In this document: one piece after another, positions 24,303-34,005 of the stretch
Layout: the number at the start of each line of letters is the position of its first letter
Numbering within the stretch: the first letter of the stretch is position 1
Assembly: GCF_036634175.1 (NCBI RefSeq)
Contig: NZ_JAZIFX010000001.1
Coordinates: 7,378,001-7,442,000 of the forward strand
Source: Streptomyces sp. P9-A2
GTDB lineage: Bacteria > Actinomycetota > Actinomycetes > Streptomycetales > Streptomycetaceae
DNA: 64,000 nt
Direction: 5' to 3'
Translations under genes and position numbers: made by a program
The notes under the pieces: model-generated
What the model was told of the DNA's origin: nothing
The model's input: only the letters and a program-made list of their open reading frames with translations
Database searches by the model: none

Positions 24303-26753
24303 ATGCCCGATCCCCGCCCTCCCGCCGGTCCGCCCTCCCGTACCGACCGACGGGAGGGCGGACGGCACGGACGCCCGTCCGCCCGGCCCGCCCCCACGCA
24401 CCCCGAGGCGCAGATACGGCCCCAGTTGCTGCGGCTCGCCGTCCTGCCACCCGTGGCGGTCGCCCTCAGCGCCGGCGCCGCCGTACTGTTCCTCGTCCGC
24501 TCCACCGGAGTACGGCCGGGCGCGGCCCTGTGGGGCGTGCTCGGCGGCGCGGTGTCGGTGACCCTCGCCGGCATCGTCATCGCCGCCGTGGCCGCCGACC
24601 GTGCGGCCCGGTCCGTGCACGACCGCGTCGAGAGCCTGCGCCGGAGCACGGCTCGGCGCGAGGCCGACCTGCGCGCCCTCGTGGACACCCTGCGCCGTGG
24701 CGACGGCCCGCCACCGCGCGCCCAGCCGGGCGGGACGCCCAGGGACGCCGACGGCTTCGACCGGCTCGCCGCCGACCTGTCCCGGGCCCATGACAGCGCC
24801 GTCACCGCCATCGTCCAGGCGTCCCAGCTCTCCAGCCAGGCGGGCAGCGAGCAGAAGCTCGAGGTGTTCGTCAACCTGGCCCGGCGTCTGCAGTCCCTGG
24901 TGCACCGTGAGATCTCCATCCTCGACGAGATGGAGAACGAGATCGAGGACCCCGACCTGCTCAAGGGCCTCTTCCACGTCGACCATCTCGCCACCCGCAT
25001 CCGCCGCCACGCCGAGAACCTCGCCGTGCTCGGCGGGGCCGTCTCCCGGCGGCAGTGGAGCAACCCGGTCTCCATGACCGAGGTGCTGCGCTCGGCCATC
25101 GCCGAGGTCGAGCAGTACTCACGGGTCAAGCTGGTGCCGCCGATCGACGGCACCCTGCGCGGGCACGCCGTCGCCGACGTCATCCACCTGCTCGCCGAAC
25201 TCGTCGAGAACGCCACGCTGTACTCCGCGCCGCACACCCAGGTGCTGCTGCGTGCCGGACTCGTCACCTCCGGGCTCGCCGTCGAGGTCGAGGACCGCGG
25301 GCTCGGTATGCCCGTGGACGAGCAGGAACGGATGAACGCCCTGCTCGCCGACCCGGACCAGGTCAATGTCGCCAGCCTCCTGGCCGACGGACGCATCGGC
25401 CTGTACGTGGTCTCGCAGCTCGCGCGGCGGCACGGCATCCAAGTCCGGCTCCAGAACAACATCTACGGCGGAGTCCAGGCCGTGCTCGTGGTGCCGCAGG
25501 CACTGCTCGGTGCCGAGCCCTGGTCCTCGGGACCGGGCGTGGGCCGGCCGGCCGAGGGCAACGCGGGACCGGGGGACGGCATGGGCGGGCCGCCGCGCCG
25601 GCCCGCCCATGCCGTCCCCGCGCCCGGGAGTGCCCCGCTGCCCGGACCCGCCGGGCCCGGGAACGGACCGTGGCCGCAAGAGCCGCAGGCAGGCGCCGAG
25701 CCGTACGCCGGCCCCGGCCCGCAGACCCGGCCCGATATGCGGACAGGACCCGATGCGGGGACGGGACTCGCACAGCAGACCGGGCCCGGCTCGCTGCCGG
25801 AACCCGGGAGCGGGGCGTTCCTCCCTCCGGCGTCGTCCCCCGTCGTACCGGCGGCGCGGCGCCACGACCAGGCCGACGTCCCGGCCCCGACGAGCCCCGG
25901 CCGCGTGGCGCCGCCCCTGCCGCTGCGGGGCGCCCGCGCGGTGCGGCCCAATCCGGCCGAGGCGGTGCCCGGCGTCACCCCGGACGACCGGCAGACCCTC
26001 GAGGAGAGCGGGATCGGAACCGCCCCCCTCGCCCCACGCAGCGCCACCGTGCGCGGCACCATGGGCAGGCCCCAACTGCCCCGCCGCCGCGCTCAGGAAC
26101 ACTTGGTGCCCCAGCTCCGCGACGGTCCCACGCCGCGTCAGGACACCGAGCACGTCGTCGGGCACGACCCCCATCTGATGGCGGCTTTCCGGCGGGGCGT
26201 CAGCCTCGCCGAAACCCGACAGCACCTGGACACGGGCCACCTGGACACGGGCCACATGGGCGGCGACGACCCGCACCGTGACGACCTGGCCCCCGACGAC
26301 ATCAGGCAGGACGCCATGGGGCGTATCGAGGCAAGGCGTGTCGACACGGGCCGTGTCGACACGGCCGACGACCACATGATGGGCGACCACATGATGGGCG
26401 ACCACATGGTGGAGGGCCGCATGGTGGAGGGCCACATGGCATCCGTGCCCATGCTGCCGTCGTCACCCCTGGACGATCACCCCGGTCCCACCGCCCGTCC
26501 CACGGACGCCCATCCCGTGGACATCCACCCAGTGGATACCCACTATGCGGACCATGCGGACCCCCACCTCATGGATCCGCACCACACGATCAAGGCTCAC
26601 GCGACGGAGTCCCCCACCGTGGAGCCCCACACCGCCGACGCACGTCCCCCGCATACGGCATCCCAGGAGGCGCGCGGCGGCCACGACGGCCTCCCCGCGC
26701 CCCGCACCGACCACCCCACCGCACGGCACGACGGGAGCGCACCCGCCGGATGA
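24303..26753 (+). CDS. cvnA: conservon sensor histidine kinase-like protein CvnA
   Basis: ATG 24303, with GAGGA eight bases upstream, gives 816 residues; ATG 23931 would add 124 low-complexity residues. Two transmembrane segments (about residues 44-65 and 75-98) precede a helical linker and a HATPase domain with the N-box LLAELVENATLYSAP and EDRGLGMPVDE. No canonical phospho-accepting H-box is obvious, as usual for CvnA. The long C-terminus is Pro/Gly-rich and ends (residues about 641-816) in a His/Met/Asp-rich repetitive tail not expected in the family. CvnA forms a membrane complex with CvnB, C and D; its signal is unknown. Confidence 0.9.
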   Translation: MPDPRPPAGPPSRTDRREGGRHGRPSARPAPTHPEAQIRPQLLRLAVLPPVAVALSAGAAVLFLVRSTGVRPGAALWGVLGGAVSVTLAGIVIAAVAADRAARSVHDRVESLRRSTARREADLRALVDTLRRGDGPPPRAQPGGTPRDADGFDRLAADLSRAHDSAVTAIVQASQLSSQAGSEQKLEVFVNLARRLQSLVHREISILDEMENEIEDPDLLKGLFHVDHLATRIRRHAENLAVLGGAVSRRQWSNPVSMTEVLRSAIAEVEQYSRVKLVPPIDGTLRGHAVADVIHLLAELVENATLYSAPHTQVLLRAGLVTSGLAVEVEDRGLGMPVDEQERMNALLADPDQVNVASLLADGRIGLYVVSQLARRHGIQVRLQNNIYGGVQAVLVVPQALLGAEPWSSGPGVGRPAEGNAGPGDGMGGPPRRPAHAVPAPGSAPLPGPAGPGNGPWPQEPQAGAEPYAGPGPQTRPDMRTGPDAGTGLAQQTGPGSLPEPGSGAFLPPASSPVVPAARRHDQADVPAPTSPGRVAPPLPLRGARAVRPNPAEAVPGVTPDDRQTLEESGIGTAPLAPRSATVRGTMGRPQLPRRRAQEHLVPQLRDGPTPRQDTEHVVGHDPHLMAAFRRGVSLAETRQHLDTGHLDTGHMGGDDPHRDDLAPDDIRQDAMGRIEARRVDTGRVDTADDHMMGDHMMGDHMVEGRMVEGHMASVPMLPSSPLDDHPGPTARPTDAHPVDIHPVDTHYADHADPHLMDPHHTIKAHATESPTVEPHTADARPPHTASQEARGGHDGLPAPRTDHPTARHDGSAPAG
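26223..26438 (+). repeat. in-frame 15-bp tandem repeats in the cvnA 3' end
   Basis: CACCTGGACACGGGC occurs twice in tandem (26223-26252). GACCACATGATGGGC occurs twice (26370-26399), followed by two diverged units (26400-26429). The period is a multiple of three, so the repeats extend the protein as HLDTG, DHMMG and (D/G)(H/R)MVE units. Confidence 0.9.
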
Positions 26754-26854
26754 GCACGCCCGCACCCCCCACCCCCTACCGGGTCCCTACCTCCCCGCCC
26801 GTCCCCGCCCCCAGCGCTCCCGCAGACCTTCGTACCCCAAGGAGTCGATCCACC

Positions 26855-27289
26855 ATGGCGAGCGATGCGCCGACCGCCCACGTTTCCGATCTCGACTGGC
26901 TGATGAGCGGCCTCGTGCAACGGGTGCCGCACACCTCCAGCGCCGTGCTGCTCTCCTGCGACGGACTGGTGAAGTCCGTGCACGGCCTCGACGCGGACAG
27001 CGCCGACCACATGGCGGCCCTGGCCTCCGGCCTCTACTCCCTCGGCCGCAGCGCCGGCGTCCGCTTCGGCGCGGGCGGCGACGTACGCCAGGTCGTCGTC
27101 GAGCTCGACTCGATGCTGCTGTTCGTCTCCACCGCCGGCTCCGGCACCTGCCTCGCGGTGCTGGCCGGCCGCGAGGCCGACGCGGCGGTGCTCGGCTACG
27201 AGATGGCCATGCTGGTCAAGAGCGTGAGGCCGTACCTGGCGACCGCCCCCCGGCAGCCCGCCGTCGAACCGCCGGCGATGAGGCCTTGA
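26855..27289 (+). CDS. cvnB: roadblock/LC7 domain protein CvnB
   Basis: ATG 26855 is preceded by AAGGAG and gives 144 residues with the standard start (MASDAPTAHVSDLDWLMSGL). An ATG at 26750 overlapping the cvnA stop (ATGA) would add a 35-residue Pro-rich leader and may help coupling. The whole protein is one roadblock/LC7 domain, as in Ras-like GTPase regulators such as MglB. In conservons CvnB binds the GTPase CvnD and the sensor complex at the membrane. Confidence 0.92.
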   Translation: MASDAPTAHVSDLDWLMSGLVQRVPHTSSAVLLSCDGLVKSVHGLDADSADHMAALASGLYSLGRSAGVRFGAGGDVRQVVVELDSMLLFVSTAGSGTCLAVLAGREADAAVLGYEMAMLVKSVRPYLATAPRQPAVEPPAMRP

Positions 27290-27291
27290 AC

Positions 27292-27663
27292 GTGGCGGCG
27301 GCCGGTGACGGCCCCTGGCTGGACGACGCGGCCGGACGGCTGGTGCGTCCTTTCACCGTCAACGACGGCCGCACCCGCCCCACTGTCGAACTCGACCTGA
27401 TGTCACAGGTGATGGCCACCGGGGCCACCCCCTTCGGCTACCTCGGCCCCGAGCACGCGCAGGCACTCGAACTGTGCCGCGCGCCGCTGCCGGTCGCCGA
27501 GGTGGCCGCCCACCTCAAGCTGCCGCTGGCCGTCACCAAGGTGCTGCTGGCGGACCTCGTCGACAGCGGAGGCCTCACCACCAAACCCCCCGTGTTCGAC
27601 CACAACCCGACGGACCGGGCCCTTCTGGAGGCAGTGCTCGATGGACTACGACGACAGCTCTGA
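27292..27663 (+). CDS. cvnC: DUF742 protein CvnC
   Basis: GTG 27292, three bases after the cvnB stop, gives 123 residues; a TTG at 27286 overlapping that stop is an alternative. VRPFTVNDGRTRPT and the winged-helix-like C-terminal half (CRAPLPVAEVAAHLKLPLAVTKVLLADL) identify DUF742. It is a core conservon component of unknown biochemical role. It overlaps cvnD by 23 bp. Confidence 0.9.
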   Translation: MAAAGDGPWLDDAAGRLVRPFTVNDGRTRPTVELDLMSQVMATGATPFGYLGPEHAQALELCRAPLPVAEVAAHLKLPLAVTKVLLADLVDSGGLTTKPPVFDHNPTDRALLEAVLDGLRRQL

Positions 27664-28258
27664 CCACGGCGCCGGCGCCGACGTGTTCCCCACCGCGCTC
27701 AAGATCCTCGTGGCGGGCGGGTTCGGCGTGGGCAAGACCACCTTCGTCGGCGCGGTCAGCGAGATCGCGCCGCTCAGCACGGAGGAACTGCTCACCACCG
27801 TCAGCGCCGCCACCGACCGGCTCGACGGCATCGAGAACAAGGTCGAGACGACCGTGGCGATGGACTTCGGCCGCATCACCCTGGACCGGCAACATGTCCT
27901 GTACCTGTTCGGCACACCGGGCCAGGAACGGTTCTGGTTCATGTGGGACGAACTCTGCGAAGGCGCCCTGGGCGCGGTCATCATCGCCGACACCCGACGT
28001 CTGGAGGAGTGCTTCGCCGCCGTCGACTTCTTCGAGCAACGAGGCCTCGGCTTCATCATCGCCGTCAACGAGTTCGACGGCGCCTTCCGCTACGACCCCC
28101 AGGAGGTACGCGCCGCCCTGGACCTGCCGGACGAGATCCCCGTCGTGTGCTGCGACGCCCGGATCTCCAGCTCGGGCGTCCAGACCCTGCTGACCCTGGT
28201 CCGCCACCTCATCGCCCATGCCCCGGCCACCACGACGGGGTACGGCGCCCACATGTGA
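27641..28258 (+). CDS. cvnD: conservon Ras-like GTPase CvnD
   Basis: 205 residues. G1 loop GGFGVGKTT, switch region TVAMDFGRI, G3 GTPGQERFW, and G4 variant NEFDG instead of NKxD. It belongs to the MglA/CvnD group of small GTPases regulated by roadblock proteins and cycles between the CvnA-B-C complex and the cytosol. The start is within the cvnC 3' end. Confidence 0.93.
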   Translation: MDYDDSSDHGAGADVFPTALKILVAGGFGVGKTTFVGAVSEIAPLSTEELLTTVSAATDRLDGIENKVETTVAMDFGRITLDRQHVLYLFGTPGQERFWFMWDELCEGALGAVIIADTRRLEECFAAVDFFEQRGLGFIIAVNEFDGAFRYDPQEVRAALDLPDEIPVVCCDARISSSGVQTLLTLVRHLIAHAPATTTGYGAHM

Positions 28259-28318
28259 GATCCCCACACCAACACGGAGCCCGTATATGACATGTGCCCA
28301 CATCCAGGGAGCCCGCCC

Positions 28319-28894
28319 ATGAGCTACGACCCGCCGCGTCCGGCCGGTCGTCTGCTGCTCACCCCCGATGACAAGGAGGCCCCGGCCCGCACCGAGCGGC
28401 TGCGTCGGCTGGGACTGGGCGAGCGCCCCGAACCCACACTCGACGCCTTCGCGTACGGCCTCTCCGAACTCACGGGGGCGGCGTACGCCATGGTCAACTT
28501 CCTGAGGCAGGAAGGGCAGTTCTTCGCCGGTCTGCACACACCGGCGGTCGCGCCCTTCGTCCGCGGCGACGGCACCGGCGCACTGCTGGGCCGGTTACTG
28601 CCCCGCGACCACGGCTTCTGCCCCCATGTGGTGGCCCGCCGCAAGGCGCTGGTCCTGGGGGACGTGAGCGACTACCCCCGGTTCGCGGGCAATCCGGTCG
28701 TGGACGAGTTCGGGGTGCGCTCCTATCTGGGTGCCCCGCTCATCGACAGCACCGGCATGGTGCTGGGCACCGTGTCCGTCTCCGACACCCGGCCGCGGGC
28801 CTGGGGGCAGCAAGGGCTCGTGGCCATCAAGGACCAGGCCATGGATCTCGTCGTACGGATCGAACGCGGGGAGAGCGACGGACTGCCGTTCTGA
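28319..28894 (+). CDS. GAF-domain protein with a TTA codon, downstream of cvnD
   Basis: ATG 28319 (191 residues) follows AGGGAG. A GAF domain spans about residues 35-185 (RDHGFCPHVVARRKALVLGD, VRSYLGAPLIDSTGMVLGTV). No output domain is present, so it is probably a small-molecule or redox sensor acting through partners. It follows cvnD by 60 bp in the same direction and may be the fifth conservon gene, where other conservons carry a cytochrome P450. Codon 28595-28597 is TTA, so translation should depend on the bldA tRNA and hence be late in development. Confidence 0.87.
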   Translation: MSYDPPRPAGRLLLTPDDKEAPARTERLRRLGLGERPEPTLDAFAYGLSELTGAAYAMVNFLRQEGQFFAGLHTPAVAPFVRGDGTGALLGRLLPRDHGFCPHVVARRKALVLGDVSDYPRFAGNPVVDEFGVRSYLGAPLIDSTGMVLGTVSVSDTRPRAWGQQGLVAIKDQAMDLVVRIERGESDGLPF

Positions 28895-29075
28895 ACCCGC
28901 GGACACGGTGTGCCGCCGCCGATGGGGTGAGGCGTGAAGGAAAGCTGTGGCCGCGCTTAAGAAATCCTCGATGGACCGGTGAGGGTGTCGTACGGCAGAT
29001 TGCAGTGCGATCCCACCCCGCTCCCGGCCAGGGCTGCTCCGGCACGCCCGGATCCGGGACTCACCCCGAGGAGCC

Positions 29076-30110
29076 GTGGCGTTGAAGGCGCTCGTCAAGG
29101 ACAAGGCCGAACCCGGGCTGTGGCTCGCGGACGTCCCGGAGCCGGCCGTCGGCCCCGGCGACGTGCTCATCAAGGTGCTGCGCACCGGTATCTGCGGCAC
29201 CGACCTGCACATCCGCGCCTGGGACGGCTGGGCCAGACAGACGATCAGCACCCCGCTGATCGTCGGGCACGAGTTCGTCGGCGAGGTCGTCGGGACGGGC
29301 CGGGACGTCAGCGAGATCAAGACCGGTGACCGGGTCAGCGGCGAGGGCCACCTGGTGTGCGGCAAGTGCCGCAACTGTCAGGCCGGACGCCGGCACCTGT
29401 GCCGCGCCACCGTCGGCCTCGGGGTCGGCCGCGACGGCGCGTTCGCCGAGTACGTCACCCTGCCCGCGGCCAACGTCTGGGTGCACCGCGTCCCCGTCGA
29501 CCTCGACGTCGCCGCGATCTTCGACCCGTTCGGCAACGCCGTGCACACCGCCCTGTCCTTCCCGCTCGTGGGTGAGGACGTCCTGATCACCGGCGCCGGA
29601 CCGATCGGCCTGATGGCCGCCGCGGTGGCCCGGCACGCCGGCGCCCGCCACGTCATGATCACCGACGTCAGTGAGGAGCGTCTGGAGCTCGCCCGCAAGA
29701 TCGGCGTGAGCCTGGCGCTGAACGTGCGGGACTCGGCGATCGCCGACGGGCAGCACATCCTCGGCCTGCGCGAGGGCTTCGACATCGGTCTCGAGATGTC
29801 CGGCCGCCCCGAGGCACTGCGCGACATGATCGCCAACATGACCCACGGCGGCCGGATCGCGATGCTCGGCCTGCCGGCCGAGGAGTTCCCGGTCGACTGG
29901 TCCCGGATCGTCACCTCGATGATCACCCTCAAGGGCATCTACGGCCGTGAGATGTTCGAGACCTGGTACGCCATGTCGGTGCTCCTCGAGGGCGGTCTGG
30001 ACCTCGCTCCCGTGATCACCGGCCGGTACTCCCACCGAGACTTCGAAGCGGCCTTCGAGGACGCGGCGAGCGGCCGCAGCGGGAAGATCATCCTCGACTG
30101 GACGGCATAG
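29076..30110 (+). CDS. tdh: L-threonine 3-dehydrogenase
   Basis: A 344-residue zinc alcohol dehydrogenase-family enzyme oxidising L-threonine to 2-amino-3-ketobutyrate with NAD. The catalytic zinc site is [15 protein letters not shown] and GHEFVGEV; structural zinc cysteines are in [15 protein letters not shown]; the nucleotide fold is [16 protein letters not shown] 29076 follows GAGGAGCC. The next gene, kbl, provides the second step, confirming the assignment. Confidence 0.95.
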   Translation: MALKALVKDKAEPGLWLADVPEPAVGPGDVLIKVLRTGICGTDLHIRAWDGWARQTISTPLIVGHEFVGEVVGTGRDVSEIKTGDRVSGEGHLVCGKCRNCQAGRRHLCRATVGLGVGRDGAFAEYVTLPAANVWVHRVPVDLDVAAIFDPFGNAVHTALSFPLVGEDVLITGAGPIGLMAAAVARHAGARHVMITDVSEERLELARKIGVSLALNVRDSAIADGQHILGLREGFDIGLEMSGRPEALRDMIANMTHGGRIAMLGLPAEEFPVDWSRIVTSMITLKGIYGREMFETWYAMSVLLEGGLDLAPVITGRYSHRDFEAAFEDAASGRSGKIILDWTA

Positions 30111-30219
30111 CCCTCCTCGGTACCCGCCTCGGTGCCCTCCCGGCACCCTCGCCACCCACCCCCTCGCCACCACCCCTCGGCCCCTCCTCTCTTCCGCGAG
30201 CACCTTCAGGAGCTTCTCC

Positions 30220-31419
30220 ATGTTCGATTCCGTGCGCGACGACCTCCGCACCACCCTCGACGAGATCCGCGCCGCCGGACTGCACAAGCCCGAGCGCGTG
30301 ATCGGCACCCCGCAGTCCGCCACCGTGAACGTCACCGCGGGCGGCCGGCCCGGTGAGGTCCTCAACTTCTGCGCCAACAACTATCTCGGCCTCGCCGACC
30401 ACCCCGAAGTGCTCACCGCCGCCCACGAGGCCCTCGACCGCTGGGGCTACGGCATGGCCTCGGTGCGCTTCATCTGCGGTACGCAGGAGGTGCACAAGGA
30501 ACTGGAGGCGCGGCTGTCGGCGTTCCTCGGCCAGGAGGACACGGTCCTCTACTCGTCCTGCTTCGATGCCAACGGCGGTGTGTTCGAGACGCTGCTCGGC
30601 GCGCAGGACGCGGTGATCTCCGACGCGCTGAACCACGCGTCGATCATCGACGGCATCAGGCTGTCCAAGGCCCGGCGCTTCCGCTACGCCAACCGCGACA
30701 TGGCCGACCTGGAACGCCAGTTGAAGGAGGCCGCCGAGGGCGGGGCGCGGCGCACGCTGATCGTCACCGACGGCGTCTTCTCCATGGACGGCCATGTCGC
30801 ACCGCTGGCCGAGATCTGCGACCTGGCCGACCGCCACGGAGCCATGGTCATGGTCGACGACTCGCACGCCGTGGGCTTCGTCGGAACCGGCGGGCGCGGC
30901 ACACCGGAACTGCACGGGGTCATGGACCGCGTCGACATCCTCACCGGCACCCTCGGCAAGGCGCTCGGCGGTGCCTCCGGCGGCTATGTCGCCGCCCGCG
31001 CGGAGATCGTCGCCCTGCTGCGCCAGCGCTCCCGGCCGTACCTGTTCTCGAACACGCTCGCCCCGGTGATCGCCGCGGCCTCGCTGAAGGTCCTCGACCT
31101 GCTGGAGTCCGCCGACGACCTGAGGGTCCGGCTGGGCGAGAACACCGCCCTGTTCCGCCGCCGGATGACCGAGGAGGGCTTCGACATCCTTCCGGGCGAC
31201 CACCCCATCGCCCCGGTGATGATCGGCGAGGCGTCCCGCGCGGGACGCCTCGCGGAACTGCTGCTGGAGCGCGGTGTGTACGTGATCGGCTTCTCCTACC
31301 CCGTGGTGCCCGAGGGACAGGCCCGGATCCGCGTCCAGCTGTCCGCCGCGCACTCCACCGAGGACGTGCACCGCGCGGTGGACGCCTTCGTGGCGGCACG
31401 GGCGGAACTCGACGCCTGA
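30220..31419 (+). CDS. kbl: glycine C-acetyltransferase (2-amino-3-ketobutyrate CoA ligase)
   Basis: A 399-residue PLP enzyme of the alpha-oxoamine synthase family. It splits 2-amino-3-ketobutyrate with CoA into glycine and acetyl-Co[30 protein letters not shown] and the PLP lysine in [15 protein letters not shown] are diagnostic. It lies 109 bp after tdh in the same direction; the two form the threonine-to-glycine pathway. Confidence 0.96.
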   Translation: MFDSVRDDLRTTLDEIRAAGLHKPERVIGTPQSATVNVTAGGRPGEVLNFCANNYLGLADHPEVLTAAHEALDRWGYGMASVRFICGTQEVHKELEARLSAFLGQEDTVLYSSCFDANGGVFETLLGAQDAVISDALNHASIIDGIRLSKARRFRYANRDMADLERQLKEAAEGGARRTLIVTDGVFSMDGHVAPLAEICDLADRHGAMVMVDDSHAVGFVGTGGRGTPELHGVMDRVDILTGTLGKALGGASGGYVAARAEIVALLRQRSRPYLFSNTLAPVIAAASLKVLDLLESADDLRVRLGENTALFRRRMTEEGFDILPGDHPIAPVMIGEASRAGRLAELLLERGVYVIGFSYPVVPEGQARIRVQLSAAHSTEDVHRAVDAFVAARAELDA

Positions 31420-31430
31420 GCGGGGCCTGA

Positions 31431-31480
31431 CGTGCCCTGCCCGCGTGCCCCGCACGCGCGGGTCGGCCGGGCGGGGCACG
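31431..31480 (+). terminator. GC-rich hairpin after kbl
   Basis: Outer arms CGTGCCC (31431-31437) and GGGCACG (31474-31480) enclose an inner CCCGCG...CGCGGG stem. It sits between kbl and the LysR gene and probably ends the tdh-kbl transcript. Confidence 0.6.
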
Positions 31481-31506
31481 CGGCGGCGTTTGAGAGAATC
31501 GGTTCC

Positions 31507-32412
31507 ATGATCGAGGCACGGCGGCTCCACATCCTCCGCGCGGTGGCCGACCACCGCACGGTCACGGCGGCGGCCGCCGCGCTGTACCTGACCCCGTCGG
31601 CGGTGTCCCAGCAGCTCGCCGCGCTGGAGCAGGAGACCGGCCACCGGCTGGTGGAGCGCGGTGCCAAGGGCGTACGGCTGACCCCGGCCGGCGAGATCCT
31701 GCTCGGCCACACCAACGTGGTCCTCGCCCAGTTGGAGCGGGCCGCGGCCGAACTCGCCGCGTACGGTGCGGGCGAGGCCGGCACCGTCACCGTCGCCTCC
31801 TTCGCGACCGGGATCGCCCAGGTCGTCGTCCCCGCGGTGGTCCGCCTCGCCGCGACGGCACCCGGTATCCGCATCCGCGTCCAGGACGCCGAGGGCGACG
31901 CCAGCCTGCCGATGCTGCTGGACCGGCAGGTCGACGTCGCCGTGGCCGTCGAGTACCGCGGGGCGCCGCCCGCCGACGATCCCCGCCTGTCCCACGTACC
32001 GCTGTACGCGGAGCCCTTCGACGCGGTCGTCCCCGTCACCCACCGGCTGGCCGACACCATGGAGGTGCCACTCGCCGAGCTGGCCAAGGACCCGTGGATC
32101 GGCCCGTACCCCGGCAACCCCTGCCATGACGTCGTCGTCCTGGCCTGTGAGAACGCCGGATTCCAACCCCTGCTCGAGCACTCCTCGGACGACTTCCGCG
32201 CGGTGGTGGCCCTGGCCTCGGCGGACGTGGGCGTCGCGTTGGTCCCCCGTTCGGCGCTGCGCGGCATGGACCTGACCGGCGTGGTCGTCCGCCCGGTCGA
32301 CGGTGTCGCGCCGACCCGCCGGGTCTTCGCCGCCGTACGCAGGGGAGCCGAGGAGCATCCGCTGATCCGCCCGGTCCTGGACGCACTCGGTGAGGCCGCC
32401 GGCGAGGCGTAG
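31507..32412 (+). CDS. LysR-family transcriptional regulator
   Basis: ATG 31507 gives 301 residues with an N-terminal winged HTH (LHILRAVADHRTVTAAAAAL, TPSAVSQQLAALEQETG) and a substrate-binding co-inducer domain from about residue 90. It is codirectional with tdh-kbl but separated by a hairpin; whether it controls threonine breakdown is unknown. The gene ends directly in a tandem repeat. Confidence 0.92.
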   Translation: MIEARRLHILRAVADHRTVTAAAAALYLTPSAVSQQLAALEQETGHRLVERGAKGVRLTPAGEILLGHTNVVLAQLERAAAELAAYGAGEAGTVTVASFATGIAQVVVPAVVRLAATAPGIRIRVQDAEGDASLPMLLDRQVDVAVAVEYRGAPPADDPRLSHVPLYAEPFDAVVPVTHRLADTMEVPLAELAKDPWIGPYPGNPCHDVVVLACENAGFQPLLEHSSDDFRAVVALASADVGVALVPRSALRGMDLTGVVVRPVDGVAPTRRVFAAVRRGAEEHPLIRPVLDALGEAAGEA

Positions 32413-32487
32413 AGCCCGAAACGCCGAGCCCGAAACGCCGAGCCCGAAGCCGGGCCGAAGCAGGGCCGAAGCAGGGCCCGAAACGCA
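32412..32487 (+). repeat. short tandem repeats after the LysR gene
   Basis: GAGCCCGAAACGCC occurs twice in tandem, then diverged copies (GAGCCCGAAGCC) and two units of GGGCCGAAGCA. The array starts on the last base of the LysR stop codon. No function evident. Confidence 0.8.
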
Positions 32488-32637
32488 GGGCGGAGGGAAG
32501 GGCTGACGCTCAGGGGGCGAGGAAGAGCGGGGCGCCGAACTGCATGTGACGGACATGCGGAGCGGCGAGGAGGCCCGGGGTGCCTCTTCGCCCCTGCCAC
32601 CAGGTGATTGTCAGTGACAGCAGCTACGGTGCCTGCC

Positions 32638-32997
32638 ATGCCGGATGCAGAAGACATACGACGGATCGCGCTGTCCCTGCCGGACACGACGGAGAAAGTG
32701 GCCTGGAGCATGCCCACGTTCCGGGTGGCGGGGAAGATGTTCGTCACCCTGCCCGAGGACGAGACGTCCATCGCCGTGCGCTGTCCCAAGGAGGAGCGCG
32801 ACGAACTGGCCCTCGCCGAGCCGGAGAAGTTCTGGATCGCGGGCCACGAGGCGCAGTTCGCCTGGGTCCGGGTCCGCCTCGCCGCCCTGGAGGACGAGGA
32901 CGAGCTGCGCGACATCCTCGCCGACTCATGGCGTCAGGCGGCCCCGCCCCGGCTGCTCGAAGCGTATCCCCGGCTGGGCCGCCCGCCCGGGGACTGA
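32638..32997 (+). CDS. MmcQ/YjbR-like protein
   Basis: ATG 32638 (119 residues, MPDAEDIRRIALSLPDTTEK). WSMPTFRVAGKMFVTL and RCPKEERDEL match the small YjbR/MmcQ domain, a CyaY-like fold proposed to bind DNA. Upstream in-frame GTG codons (32608, 32614) would extend it slightly. Monocistronic; role unknown. Confidence 0.85.
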   Translation: MPDAEDIRRIALSLPDTTEKVAWSMPTFRVAGKMFVTLPEDETSIAVRCPKEERDELALAEPEKFWIAGHEAQFAWVRVRLAALEDEDELRDILADSWRQAAPPRLLEAYPRLGRPPGD

Positions 32998-33027
32998 CCT
33001 CCGGCACCCTGTCAGTGGGTCAGTGGG

Positions 33028-33975
33028 TCAGGGCACGATCCGAGACCGTGGGCGGCGGCCGGAGCCGGAGGGGGCTCCGGCCGCAGTGAACGCTCCGACG
33101 CGTTCCCGCAGCGAGCGGGCGTCGAGACCGTGCGCGGCGACATGCTCCTCGAGCCGCCCGTACCGTCGCAGCTCCCGCCGGCCCACACCCAGTCCCAGCA
33201 CCCGGTGCGGTACGTCGGCCAACGCGTCGTTGGCCGCCGCCACCGACGTACCCGCCAGATACGGTTCGACCAGGACGACATCCGTTCCGGCGGCCTCGGT
33301 GGCCCGGCGCAGGGCGGCCGCGTCGAAGGGCCGGACCGTGGTGGCGTACAGGACGGTGACGTCGAGCCCCTCCGTGGCCGTGAGCACCGCGTCCAGCACG
33401 GGACCGACGGCGATCACCACGCCCGCGCGGCCCTCGCGGACGGGGCGGAACCGCTCGCCGTCCACCGGCAGCGGGCGCGTGTTGGCCTGCAGGGACAGCC
33501 GCACGTACACCTTGTCGTCCCCGGCGGCCACCGCGTGCCGCACCAGGGTCTCGGCCTCGTCCGGATGCCCCGGCACGTGCACGGTCCAGCCGTCCAGGGT
33601 GTCCAGCAGGGCCACGTCGCCCGGCGCCATGTGCGTGTAGCCGCCGGCCGGCCAGTCGAAGGAGGCGGCGGCGCTCACCAGCACCGCCCCCGCGTCCTGA
33701 TGACCGAGGTCCAGTTTGACCTGCTCGAACGGGCGCTCGACGAGGAAACTGGCGAACGTGTGCACGACAGGCCGCAGACCGGTGAGTGCCATCCCGGCGG
33801 CGGCCCCCACCAGGAGCTGTTCCCGGATGCCGACGTTGACGACCCGGTCCGGATGCCGGCGGACGGCATCGGTGAAGGCGTCCGCTCCGATCTCGGCGAG
33901 GACGACGGCGACCCGGGGGTCCTCGTCCAGCAGCCGGGTGACGACGGGAGCGAACCGGTCACGCATGGTTTCCAC
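33028..33975 (-). CDS. transketolase C-terminal subunit (pyrimidine-binding plus C-terminal domains)
   Basis: The GTG at 33975 (VETMRDRF) gives 315 residues; the ATG three codons later is an alternative. The product covers the pyrimidine-binding domain (VVLAEIGADAF, VVNVGIREQLLVGAAAGMAL, which holds the catalytic Glu) and the C-terminal domain. The ThDP-binding N-terminal domain is encoded by the upstream gene, so the two polypeptides together make a split transketolase. Natural substrate is unclear. The first codons lie close to a 13-bp triplicated repeat. Confidence 0.9.
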   Translation of the reverse strand: METMRDRFAPVVTRLLDEDPRVAVVLAEIGADAFTDAVRRHPDRVVNVGIREQLLVGAAAGMALTGLRPVVHTFASFLVERPFEQVKLDLGHQDAGAVLVSAAASFDWPAGGYTHMAPGDVALLDTLDGWTVHVPGHPDEAETLVRHAVAAGDDKVYVRLSLQANTRPLPVDGERFRPVREGRAGVVIAVGPVLDAVLTATEGLDVTVLYATTVRPFDAAALRRATEAAGTDVVLVEPYLAGTSVAAANDALADVPHRVLGLGVGRRELRRYGRLEEHVAAHGLDARSLRERVGAFTAAGAPSGSGRRPRSRIVP

Positions 33976-34005
33976 GGGGGAGGGCCTTTCAGAAGGGGAA
34001 GCAAG

